Shown here: one piece after another, positions 15,737 to 22,727 of the stretch
Layout: each line of letters begins with the position of its first letter
Numbering within the stretch: position 1 is the stretch's first letter
NCBI GenBank assembly: GCA_938034705.1
Contig: CALHMG010000032.1
Span: forward strand, 1 to 32,057
Reading direction: 5' to 3'
DNA from: an uncultured Gammaproteobacteria bacterium
GTDB lineage: Bacteria; Pseudomonadota; Gammaproteobacteria; Arenicellales; CALHMG01
Length of the DNA: 32,057 nucleotides
Position numbers and translations under genes: made by a program
The notes under the pieces: model-generated
What the model saw: only the letters and a program-made list of their open reading frames with translations
What the model was told of the DNA's origin: nothing
Databases searched by the model: none

Positions 15737-16447
15737 TCAGGCCATCTCGATGAATTCGGACAGACCCAGAAGTTCAAGCATGGTCCTGTCGCCAAGTATC
15801 ATTGTGATCGGGATTCGCGCGATCATGAGCGCAACAGCGGCAAGAGTAATCACCCAGATCACCCGCTTTACTCTCAGGTTTTCAACGGCACTGAGCCCGA
15901 CAAGCAATATCTGAAACGACCACAGGTAAAAGACGGTGCTTCCGAGCATCCACGCGGTTGCGATCGGATCGATTTCGGGTACGGGCGGAATCAGGGTCAC
16001 GAGGCCGTGTTTGATCTCAATCTGGTTCGTCAGTACCGGGCCATCGACCCGCACGTCCATGAGTCGTGTAACAAACAGCGCGACCGTTACCAGGAGCACC
16101 GGAAGCTGGCTCCAGACAATGACGCTGAATACATTCCCGAGCGAGCCTTCTCCGGCCTGTCGTGCGGCGATCCAATAAACGAGATAAACGAAAAGAAACG
16201 GGAAAATAATCGCGTCAACCGCAAAACCGATGAACCCACTGATTGCACTGATCTCGGTGTCGGCGCTCGGCTGTTCGGCAGCGGATGTGCTGACTGACGC
16301 CGCAAGGTATTGAGCGACGATCATCATCGCGATAATGGCGACGACGCCGTAAAGCGGTTTGTTCTGTTTCAGCCAGCTCGCCACTTTGCCAGGCCGAAAC
16401 CAGATCGAAATCCAGGGATTCATCGGGTCGGTAATTTCAGGATCCAT
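15737..16447 (-). CDS. Yip1-family integral membrane protein
   Basis: A 236-residue multi-pass membrane protein. It starts with the Yip1-type N-terminus MNPWISIWFRPGKV (from residue 9) and has five hydrophobic spans (about residues 33-50, 68-92, 106-126, 161-187, 194-216). Bacterial Yip1-domain proteins have no settled function; eukaryotic Yip1 acts in vesicle traffic. The ATG at 16447 is used; an in-frame Met at residue 9 would give the more usual start MNPW. Its end faces the end of the preceding gene only 17 bases away with no visible terminator, so read-through antisense transcription is possible. Confidence 0.8.
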   Translation of the reverse strand: MDPEITDPMNPWISIWFRPGKVASWLKQNKPLYGVVAIIAMMIVAQYLAASVSTSAAEQPSADTEISAISGFIGFAVDAIIFPFLFVYLVYWIAARQAGEGSLGNVFSVIVWSQLPVLLVTVALFVTRLMDVRVDGPVLTNQIEIKHGLVTLIPPVPEIDPIATAWMLGSTVFYLWSFQILLVGLSAVENLRVKRVIWVITLAAVALMIARIPITMILGDRTMLELLGLSEFIEMA

Positions 16448-17100
16448 CGATTGATGCGTTAGACAACGACGTGGGTGAAGGGATGCCGGGTTTGGACGGC
16501 GTGGAGCTTAACGCGATGGCTCAACGTGAAGTGTTACCGACCGAGAACATCTGACGTGGTGTTCGATCAATGACAACGGCTGTGGGAGGAGGCGCCTGGC
16601 ATGGCTGAGGCGGGAGATTGTCCCGGGAGTTGAAAGTGCCTGAAACGAGATCGAGTTCTGGCGAAACTAGACGGCCCTCAGAGTTTGCGAACAGCATTTG
16701 TATCTCGCCCGTCACCGATTGATCAGTCATGTCTCCGGATTCACGATCCTCGCCGCGGACCTGCTGGCGGTTGGCGTGTCCGTTCTGGTTGCCCCGGTGG
16801 TGTTCATGCTGGCGATCATGGTCACTCGCCGGGTTTCAGTCGGGTTGCTGATTCTGTGTCTGGGCCTGGTGTGGTTTATTGTCGTCTCCGTGCTCAACAA
16901 GAGACGTACTTTCAGGTGTTAGCGCAAATGGCTGCTCCGCCCCGGATGTCGATTTTGAGACATCGGGCGCGTTAAAGCGCGAAGTGCCGCGGATTGTGGG
17001 CATTTGGCAAAAGAATTTTCGTTTTCGAACAAGACTTCAGGGTCGACTGACGTACAGTCGGCAACGCTTAAGCTCCGGTCGCGGCGGCCGATCAATATTC
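16448..17100. other. 650-base region without a confident gene
   Basis: It contains one candidate small membrane-protein frame (16698-16922, listed separately) and a short hairpin (16945-16950 with 16959-16964) lacking a T-tract. No clear promoter for the glycosyltransferase gene is visible. Confidence 0.4.
16698..16922 (+). CDS. Candidate small two-helix membrane protein
   Basis: A possible 74-residue product with two strongly hydrophobic helices (about residues 15-44 and 48-65) separated by an Arg-containing turn and ending in a basic tail (NKRRTFRC), a normal topology for a small inner-membrane protein. It has no ATG near its start: TTG at 16698 is the first usable codon, no Shine-Dalgarno is seen, and the frame closes upstream at 16668. 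Function unknown; it may be a chance frame or a decayed gene. Confidence 0.3.
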   Translation: MYLARHRLISHVSGFTILAADLLAVGVSVLVAPVVFMLAIMVTRRVSVGLLILCLGLVWFIVVSVLNKRRTFRC

Positions 17101-18105
17101 ATGAAAGTCAGCATTGTCATTTCCAGTCACAACTACGATCGATTTCTCCGTGAATCGATCGACAGTGCGCTCGCCCAGACGTGGGGCGACAAGGAAGTGA
17201 TCGTTGTGGATGACGCCTCGAATGACCAGTCGCGGGAAATTCTGCGCAGCTATGGTGATCAGATCCAATGCGATTTCGTCGAGTTCCACAGCCAGATCAA
17301 AACCGTCAACCGCTGCTTCGAATTGAGTAAAGGTGATCTCGTTATTTTTCTTGACGCCGATGATCGTCTTTATGCCGAAACCGCTGAGAGATTTGTAAAT
17401 CTGTTCAGGCACAACGCCGCGTTGCCCACCCCGGTCAAGGCGAGCGGTTATCTGCGCGCGGTTGACGTCGACGGTGAACCAACGGGTCGAAGAATTCCGC
17501 GGCGGTTGACCAAGTCCGGTGACCATCGCCAGAATCTGCTCGACTTTGGTCCGCGTTATTTTCGCGCCGCCTACACCTCCGGTAACGCATGGTCGCGTGA
17601 GTTTCTTGACCAGGTGTTTCCGCTGGATCCGAACCTGAGCCTTGGGCCGGACGGACAGCTCAACCTGATTTGTCCGCTGTTCGGTCGGGTTGCCGCCATT
17701 GAGACCGAGGTGGCGGACTATCGGGTTCACGATCGCAACAAGGGGCCGACCGCGCGTGAGTTCAGTCGCCGGGGGCTTGAACGAATTCTTCTGCAAAACC
17801 GCGAATCCCGGCAGCTGCTCGATCTGTGGGTAGAGAAAACCAGCGAACGGCCGGTGCCAACGCGGCAGTGGGACCTCACGTGGCGCGAATTGATCATGAG
17901 CGAATCGGCGGCACGGTTTGGATCTTCGATCCGGCGACCGTCTCTTCGTGAAATAGTCAGGTCGTGTGTCTTTCAGGGACAAACGAGTACGCCCAAACGC
18001 CTGCTGGTGCTGGCCGCGGCCGTGTTTGTGAAGTGCTTGCCGGATCGAATGGCGCTGGCGGTTGCTCGCCGAATGCTCAACCTGCGCCACACCCGCCTGA
18101 CCTGA
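17101..18105 (+). CDS. Family 2 (GT-A) glycosyltransferase
   Basis: A 334-residue glycosyltransferase with the GT2 fold. The N-terminal MKVSIVISSHNYDRFL strand, EVIVVDDAS (Asp37/38, nucleotide binding) and IFLDADD (residues 83-88, the metal-binding DxD) are all present; the acceptor region is less conserved. It transfers a sugar from a nucleotide-sugar donor to an unknown acceptor, typically in surface polysaccharide or lipid-sugar synthesis, working at the cytoplasmic face of the membrane. A C-terminal hydrophobic/basic segment (about 302-328) may be membrane-associated. The ATG at 17101 fits the family start; the frame is open further upstream to 16879 but that part does not resemble the family. 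No other polysaccharide genes are adjacent, so it is an orphan. Confidence 0.88.
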   Translation: MKVSIVISSHNYDRFLRESIDSALAQTWGDKEVIVVDDASNDQSREILRSYGDQIQCDFVEFHSQIKTVNRCFELSKGDLVIFLDADDRLYAETAERFVNLFRHNAALPTPVKASGYLRAVDVDGEPTGRRIPRRLTKSGDHRQNLLDFGPRYFRAAYTSGNAWSREFLDQVFPLDPNLSLGPDGQLNLICPLFGRVAAIETEVADYRVHDRNKGPTAREFSRRGLERILLQNRESRQLLDLWVEKTSERPVPTRQWDLTWRELIMSESAARFGSSIRRPSLREIVRSCVFQGQTSTPKRLLVLAAAVFVKCLPDRMALAVARRMLNLRHTRLT

Positions 18106-18112
18106 CCGGTTT

Positions 18113-18157
18113 CCTGCTCCGGCGTGAGCAGGCTACACTGACCGTCGTCGCCGACGG
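18113..18157 (+). other. Two consecutive hairpins between the glycosyltransferase and Lin0512 genes
   Basis: A 7-bp stem (18113-18119 with 18126-18132) is followed by a 6-bp stem (18142-18147 with 18152-18157). Neither has a T-tract, so they are not classic terminators. They could be a factor-dependent stop or a leader structure of the first Lin0512 gene. Confidence 0.3.
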
Positions 18158-18188
18158 CGGCAATCGAATTTAACGGAAGGGTTTTCTG

Positions 18189-18545
18189 ATGGCTCTAAAG
18201 CGAATGGCACTCGAGCTTGGAATGGGTACCGACATTCGAGGTGGTGACAGCACCAAAGCGGCATGTCGAGCGCTTCGAGATGCGCTGTGGCGCAACACAT
18301 TGAGCATCGCGCAGATTTGTGGGCAGACACCTGCAGACATGAAGGTTGAAGTACATATCGGCGTCCCCGACCCCGATACCGTCAATCACGATGAAGTCCT
18401 TGCCGTGCTTCCCTACGGAAGTGCGACACTGAACGTGGTGCAGGGCGGGCTGAAAATGCCGACTGACGACGGCAAGGATGTGACTCTCATTGCTCACGCC
18501 GCCGCGGTGGTGCAGCTCGACCTGGATCAGTCGGCAAGCGAATAG
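18189..18545 (+). CDS. Lin0512-family protein (first of a tandem pair)
   Basis: A 118-residue protein of the small conserved Lin0512 family, whose function is not established. The family signature runs from the N-terminus: MALKRMALELGMGTD, then GGDSTKAACRALRDAL, then VEVHIGVPDPDTV (about residues 53-65), followed by a C-terminal beta-rich half with NVVQGGL. It starts at the ATG at 18189 with GGAAGGG 8 bases upstream. It is followed 30 bases later by a second, shorter paralogue, implying co-transcription and possibly a hetero-oligomer. No signal peptide; presumed cytoplasmic. The C-terminus has a short extension beyond its paralogue. Confidence 0.8.
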   Translation: MALKRMALELGMGTDIRGGDSTKAACRALRDALWRNTLSIAQICGQTPADMKVEVHIGVPDPDTVNHDEVLAVLPYGSATLNVVQGGLKMPTDDGKDVTLIAHAAAVVQLDLDQSASE

Positions 18546-18575
18546 TCAGTAGAGAAATTGGGAAGGTATCTTTAG

Positions 18576-18914
18576 ATGGCACTGCGAAGGGCAATTCTTG
18601 AAATGGGTGCAGGCACCTCCCTGCACGGTGGTGACTACACCAAGGCCGCTGTGCGTGCGGTCGATGACGCGTTGCACCATAGTTCGCTGACGTTCCTGCG
18701 TACTCTGAACATCAAGCCCGATGACATGCATGTGACCGTCACAATCGGCGTGCAGAAGCCGGACGCGGTTGATGCTGGCAAAGTGAAGGCCCGCCTGCCG
18801 CACGGTCAGGTCACTGTCAAAGTTGTGCACGGTGGTCTGGATGTGACCGATCCCGAAGTCGACGATGTCACCGTAATCGCCAGCGCGGCGGTCGAGGCGT
18901 ATATCGACCGCTAA
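18576..18914 (+). CDS. Lin0512-family protein (second of a tandem pair)
   Basis: A 112-residue paralogue of the preceding gene. It shares MAL(K/R)R, LE(M/L)G.GT, GGDxTKAA.RA..DAL, V.IGV..PD.V and VV.GGL at matching positions, but most other residues differ, so the duplication is old. The ribosome binding site GGGAAGG (18560-18566) gives about 9 bases of spacing to the ATG at 18576. Two diverged copies retained side by side suggest that each supplies a distinct face of one complex, which is inference. Function unknown. Confidence 0.82.
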   Translation: MALRRAILEMGAGTSLHGGDYTKAAVRAVDDALHHSSLTFLRTLNIKPDDMHVTVTIGVQKPDAVDAGKVKARLPHGQVTVKVVHGGLDVTDPEVDDVTVIASAAVEAYIDR

Positions 18915-19146
18915 CGGCTGCGGTTCCTGCAGTACGTCTTTTTTCTCATATTGCGCATTAATAAAGCTTTTCAGGTAGCTGATTTAAAGCTACTTTGTCG
19001 GCCATCGATGTCCGGCCAGCGGACATCTGACAGTTCTGTAACCGATCCGCGTGGCAAGGCCCGGTGAGCGGCGTATAAGAGGATTCACTGGCACGGACCG
19101 CGAACGACGGTCCTTCGCAACCACAGGGACGAGTGGGGAGAACACG

Positions 19147-19551
19147 GTGACGATGAATGTTGTAGCTTTCAGGCCGGCGGCGAGCGAAGCCGATGGTTCC
19201 CTCGGGCCTCGCCTGAGTGTCGAACATCTGCGAACCCTCGCCCAGGCAATTGGATTCAGCGCGCAACCGGACGTGGGCCACGATTTCCCTGTGTCTGAAG
19301 GGGTTCCGGCTGATCTAAACGCACCCGGTGACTGTATCGACGCGGGCGAGAGTGAAGACAATTTGTCTCGTAACTATCTTGTGACGACACCGGGAACACA
19401 GAGTGCAGCGTGCGTGACGCAGCTGGTAAACCTTGGTCTCATGGAGCTTGCTGCCGGGCCAATGTGGCGTGGCCAGTACGTCCATACGGTGACCGACGCT
19501 GGTCGACAACTGATACAGGATTTTCATCGCGCGTTGTTTGCCGAGCGCTGA
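19147..19551 (+). CDS. Small hypothetical protein with a possible C-terminal winged helix
   Basis: About 134 residues, not recognised as a named family. The last ~60 residues (from SRNYLVTTPG) show a helix, then a CVTQLVNLGLMEL helix-turn, then a hairpin-like YVHTVTDAGRQLI. This resembles the recognition helix, wing and tail of small winged-helix proteins, including the frequent T-x-x-G-x-x-x-I ending; the match is weak. The N-terminal half is low in recognisable structure. GTG at 19147 is preferred because GGGGAG (19135-19140) lies 6 bases upstream; the ATG at 19153 is the alternative, and a GTG at 19051 is too far upstream. It might be a local regulator of either neighbour, but nothing proves this. 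Confidence 0.55.
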   Translation: MTMNVVAFRPAASEADGSLGPRLSVEHLRTLAQAIGFSAQPDVGHDFPVSEGVPADLNAPGDCIDAGESEDNLSRNYLVTTPGTQSAACVTQLVNLGLMELAAGPMWRGQYVHTVTDAGRQLIQDFHRALFAER

Positions 19552-19865
19552 TTCGGCAAACCGCCAGCGTATTTCGCAGCACGGGCCGCCATTTTAAAAC
19601 GGCCCCATCCAATCCCCCGAATTTCCAACGTTTCTCCGGCAAGCACGTCACGTGTGACGTTCACTTGCGATCCCGAAACACTGCTTTCCGCAATTTTGGT
19701 TACGAGTGCGAGAAACTAGGCGACCGGCACGTGAGTTCCGCCGGTCTGTGGGATAGGTCCGCCGCGGCTTCATCTGACAAAGAATAAAAACGAATAGAGC
19801 GGGTCCCCGTCGGGTTGTCCGGGCCCTCGCCATGTCAGCTAACACTATTGAATAGAGGAGAGGGT
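19552..19865. other. 314-base leader region before the repeat protein gene
   Basis: No gene is seen. It contains a 16-bp inverted repeat (19645-19660) and, near the right end, GAGGAGAGGG just before the ATG at 19866. No clean -35/-10 pair could be identified. Confidence 0.45.
19645..19660. promoter_or_regulatory. Inverted repeat ACGTCAC-GT-GTGACGT, candidate operator
   Basis: Two exact 7-bp arms with a 2-base spacer, 205 bases upstream of the VPV-repeat protein's start. The length and symmetry fit binding by a dimeric regulator. No regulator can be named. Confidence 0.35.
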
Positions 19866-22649
19866 ATGAAAATCCCTTTGCAGGAGATTGACCGGCTCGT
19901 ATCGGAAGCCCGGTTTGATGAAGCCGTCGACAAGTATTTTTCAGACGACGCGACGTCTTACTCATCGCGCACCAACAACGCCTATGGCAAATACGGCAAA
20001 TTGCACAATTTGCGTACGCAGATGCGCAACATCGACAAGGTTAACGAGATTCGCCTGATCGGTTCGAGCCAGATGGGCAACGTGACGTTTTCAGAGTTCA
20101 GCTTTGACTTCACGGTAAAAGGTGGTCAGCACCTGCACTGGCGGGAAATCATTCGGCGCAAATGGGGAGCGGACGGCAAAGTCATTGAGGAACTCTATTT
20201 CCCCGCTGAAAAACTGGACAAGCCCCAGGCGCGCGTCATCGATCGCAAGGTTGAACGCGAGGTGGTCGTCGAGCGACAGGTGCCCGTGGTCACAGAGCGC
20301 TTTAAAGACACCGCTGTCCCGGTCGAGATGAAACTCAGTCGTGAAGTCGCCGACATCAAAGAAGTGGTCGTCGAAAAGAAAGTGCCCGTAATCAAGCCGC
20401 GGGTGGTTGAAAAGCCCGTCGATGTCGAAGTAGTGACGACCGTCGAAAAGGCCCGCGTCATTCCCAAGACTGTGGTGAAGGAAGTCGAGGTATCGGTCAT
20501 AAAGCCGGTAGAGAAAGTCGTACACAAGGAAGTTCCCGTCGAACAAATTGTCGAACGTGTCGTCGAGAAGCCAATTGAGAAACTGATCATCAAGGAAGTG
20601 CCGGTTGAAAAACTGGTCAATGTTGATGTTCAGGTCGAGGTCGAAAAGCCGGTCATCAATGAGGTTATCGTCGACAAGGAAGTACCGGTCATCAAAGAGG
20701 TTGTGCGTGAACGGCCGATAGTTCACGAAATTGCCGTCGAAAAGGAAGTGCCGGTTGAAAAAGAGGTTGTGCTCGAAGTTCAGGTACCGGTGATCAAGGA
20801 AAAGGTGGTCGAAAAGCCCATCGAGATCATCAAGGAAATCATTGTCGAGAAGAAGGTCGTCAAGGAAGTCATCGTTGAGAAGGAAGTCCCGGTTATCGAA
20901 GAAAAGATCGTCGAGAAACCGGTTGTGCACGAAGTCATCATCGAGAAAGAAGTTCCCGTCTACAAAGAGAAGATCGTTGAGCGGCCTGTAGAGGTCATCA
21001 AGGAAGTCTATGTTGACGTACCGGTGGAGCGGGTTGTCGAGCTCAACCACCAGCGTGCCAATATCAAGGAAAATATCCTTTCCGTGGGTCGTGACGTTGA
21101 CGTCGATCTTACGCACCAGGTTGCGCGCATACGTGAAAACATCAAGCACCAGGATCTGATCATCGACGTGCCCGTCGTTCGTGAAAAAGAAGTATCACGG
21201 GAGATTGAGCTGAAGCGCGAGGTCGCGCGTCCAGAGGCCCGCTATATCGATAAAGAAGTGCCGGTTGTTACCGAGCAGGTGCGAAACAAGGAGGTCAAGG
21301 TCCCCGTATTTCGCGACAACATTGTCGAAGTCGAACGTCCGGTGCAGCTCAAGCGTGAGAAAGCGGTCATCAAGGAGAACGTTCGCGAAGTGCCGATGAC
21401 GCACGAAGTAGCTGTCGACAAGCCCGTCACGCACGAAGTCAGGGTCGAGGTGATCAAGCCCAAGGTCAAGGAAGTCATGGTCGACAAAATTGTCGAAGTG
21501 ATCAATCCAAAGACCGTGGAAAAGATCGTCCACAAGGATGTAAACCTGACCAAGGAAGTCGCGCGTATCAACGAACGGATTGTTCCGGTCGAGGTCGTGG
21601 TCGATGTGCCGGTTGAGCGTGAGCACGTCGTCGAACGTGAGGTCGAGCTGAAGCGCGAAGTTGCCAACGTTCACGAGAAGTATCGGTCGATCCCGGTCGA
21701 CAAGTATGTCGATCTCGATGTTCAGGTACCCAACATTCATGAAAACTGGCGAGAGGTTCCCGTAACTTTCAGCAGCGAGGTTTTTGTTGAACGTCCGGTG
21801 GAAAACGTGATCCAGAGAACGATCGAAGTGCCCGTAGACAAGTACGTTGAAGAGCGTGTTGAGGTGCCGAACGTTCATCACCGGGTTATCGATGAAACCA
21901 GTCGCTCTTCGGTTGAAGGTAGCGCGCGTGAGTCAATCTGGAAGGAAAACGACACTCGCCGCACGGTCACGAGCAGATTCTATTCTGACAGTGCCCGGGA
22001 AGATGTTGTAACTCGCTCGGCGCAGTTCAGTAGTTCAACGGTAGATTCGCGATCTGAAAGTACCCTGGCCGCGCAGGATTCTGTCGAAGCTCAGAACTAC
22101 TACGAGCGCAGATTCAGAACGAATGCTCGCCCCGACTACGACAACCTGCGTGTGATTCACGGTATCGGTCGCAAGATGCAGGAAATGCTCTACAACACCG
22201 GCGTCACGAGCTATCGACAAATTGCCAACGCGCGCGAACAGTCGATTCTCAAGCTTCTGGAGCGTCAGGGTCCTGAGTTTGTTGTGGATTCGTACAAGAC
22301 GTGGCCCGAACAGGCGCGGTTGGCGGAGCAGGGCAAGTTTGACGAACTGAGCGACTGGAAGAAGAAAAACGTGAGCGTCGGCAACGCTGGTACCCAGGTT
22401 GATGACCTGGAGCTGATTGAAGGCGTTGGGCCCAAGATCGAGGCGTTGCTCTACTCAAAGAAGATCTTCACGTTTGCTGAACTCGCGAAAGCGAAGCCGG
22501 AAACTCTCAAGGGCTACCTCAAAGAGGCCGGCAAGGGATTCAGCAACTGGGATCCAACGTCATGGCCGCAGCAGGCGGCCCTTGCGGCGGTAGGTCGCTG
22601 GGTTGAGCTTGAGCGACTTCAGGACAAGCTTGATCGTGGCGTTGCCTGA
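19866..22649 (+). CDS. NTF2-like / alveolin-like VPV-repeat / double helix-hairpin-helix protein
   Basis: A 927-residue protein of unusual design with no signal peptide or membrane span, so presumed cytoplasmic. Residues 1-120 look like an NTF2/SnoaL-type cone fold (FDEAVDKYFSDDATSYSS, HWREIIRRKW, IEELYF). Residues 128-675 are a continuous array of Val/Glu/Lys/Pro repeats built on units such as EKEVPV and EKPV. These resemble alveolin and articulin repeats, which form filaments under the cell membrane of alveolates and euglenids. Residues 676-745 are a Ser/Arg/Glu-rich linker. Two helix-hairpin-helix domains follow (about 757-832 with VIHGIGRKMQEML, 846-921 with LIEGVGPKIEALL), each ending in a TWPEQARLA- or SWPQQAALA-type helix. 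HhH motifs usually bind DNA or mediate assembly. The start is the ATG at 19866 with GAGGAGAGGG ideally spaced. A self-assembling scaffold is my inference; no homologue could be checked. Confidence 0.82.
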   Translation: MKIPLQEIDRLVSEARFDEAVDKYFSDDATSYSSRTNNAYGKYGKLHNLRTQMRNIDKVNEIRLIGSSQMGNVTFSEFSFDFTVKGGQHLHWREIIRRKWGADGKVIEELYFPAEKLDKPQARVIDRKVEREVVVERQVPVVTERFKDTAVPVEMKLSREVADIKEVVVEKKVPVIKPRVVEKPVDVEVVTTVEKARVIPKTVVKEVEVSVIKPVEKVVHKEVPVEQIVERVVEKPIEKLIIKEVPVEKLVNVDVQVEVEKPVINEVIVDKEVPVIKEVVRERPIVHEIAVEKEVPVEKEVVLEVQVPVIKEKVVEKPIEIIKEIIVEKKVVKEVIVEKEVPVIEEKIVEKPVVHEVIIEKEVPVYKEKIVERPVEVIKEVYVDVPVERVVELNHQRANIKENILSVGRDVDVDLTHQVARIRENIKHQDLIIDVPVVREKEVSREIELKREVARPEARYIDKEVPVVTEQVRNKEVKVPVFRDNIVEVERPVQLKREKAVIKENVREVPMTHEVAVDKPVTHEVRVEVIKPKVKEVMVDKIVEVINPKTVEKIVHKDVNLTKEVARINERIVPVEVVVDVPVEREHVVEREVELKREVANVHEKYRSIPVDKYVDLDVQVPNIHENWREVPVTFSSEVFVERPVENVIQRTIEVPVDKYVEERVEVPNVHHRVIDETSRSSVEGSARESIWKENDTRRTVTSRFYSDSAREDVVTRSAQFSSSTVDSRSESTLAAQDSVEAQNYYERRFRTNARPDYDNLRVIHGIGRKMQEMLYNTGVTSYRQIANAREQSILKLLERQGPEFVVDSYKTWPEQARLAEQGKFDELSDWKKKNVSVGNAGTQVDDLELIEGVGPKIEALLYSKKIFTFAELAKAKPETLKGYLKEAGKGFSNWDPTSWPQQAALAAVGRWVELERLQDKLDRGVA
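20247..21890 (+). repeat. Coding repeat array: VPV and L-x-R-x-V-A-x-I-x-E units
   Basis: Codons 128-675 of the preceding gene. Two unit types are visible. (i) EKEVPV-type units recur at 22-residue intervals in the middle (residues 269-385), each made of two 11-residue halves. (ii) About nine copies of a L-x-(R/H)-x-V-A-x-I-x-E motif (residues about 158, 392, 416, 448, 494, 561, 594, 617, 664) dominate the second half. DNA copies are diverged, so this is an old array rather than a recent expansion. Confidence 0.8.
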
Positions 22650-22671
22650 GTAAAGCGTTCTTTCGCTTTAC
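22650..22671 (+). terminator. Hairpin immediately after the repeat-protein stop codon
   Basis: A perfect 8-bp stem (22650-22657 with 22664-22671) with a 6-base loop starts one base after the TGA. It lacks a T-tract and sits just ahead of a stronger terminator, so it may stabilise the 3' end or assist termination. Confidence 0.45.
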
Positions 22672-22672
22672 T

Positions 22673-22710
22673 AAAAGCCCACCAAGGCGTCAGCCTGGTG
22701 GGCTTTTATA
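22673..22710. terminator. Bidirectional intrinsic terminator
   Basis: A 15-bp stem with one bulged A (22673-22688 with 22693-22707) and a 4-base loop, flanked by A-rich and T-rich sides. It lies between the repeat-protein gene (+) and the convergent oxidoreductase gene (-) and can serve both. Confidence 0.9.
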
Positions 22711-22727
22711 TTTGGCGTAGGTCGCAC

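Noticed and set aside
15653-16297. 214-codon plus frame opposite the Yip1 gene
   Set aside because: Highly charged composition without structure; the opposite strand has clear membrane spans.
17092-18090. 332-codon antisense frame opposite the glycosyltransferase
   Set aside because: The sense frame has clear GT2 motifs; the antisense product shows no recognisable feature.
18915-18950. Possible terminator after the second Lin0512 gene
   Set aside because: There is a T-rich run at about 18940, but the preceding hairpin has only about 4 bp; too weak to call.
20091-21149. 352-codon antisense open frame rich in Asp, Leu and Phe opposite the VPV-repeat gene
   Set aside because: Its repetitive composition is the mirror of the GTC/GAA/AAG codons of the sense repeats; it has no domain, and the sense frame has a strong ribosome binding site.
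21195-21881. 228-codon antisense open frame opposite the second half of the repeat array
   Set aside because: Same composition artefact of the sense repeats.
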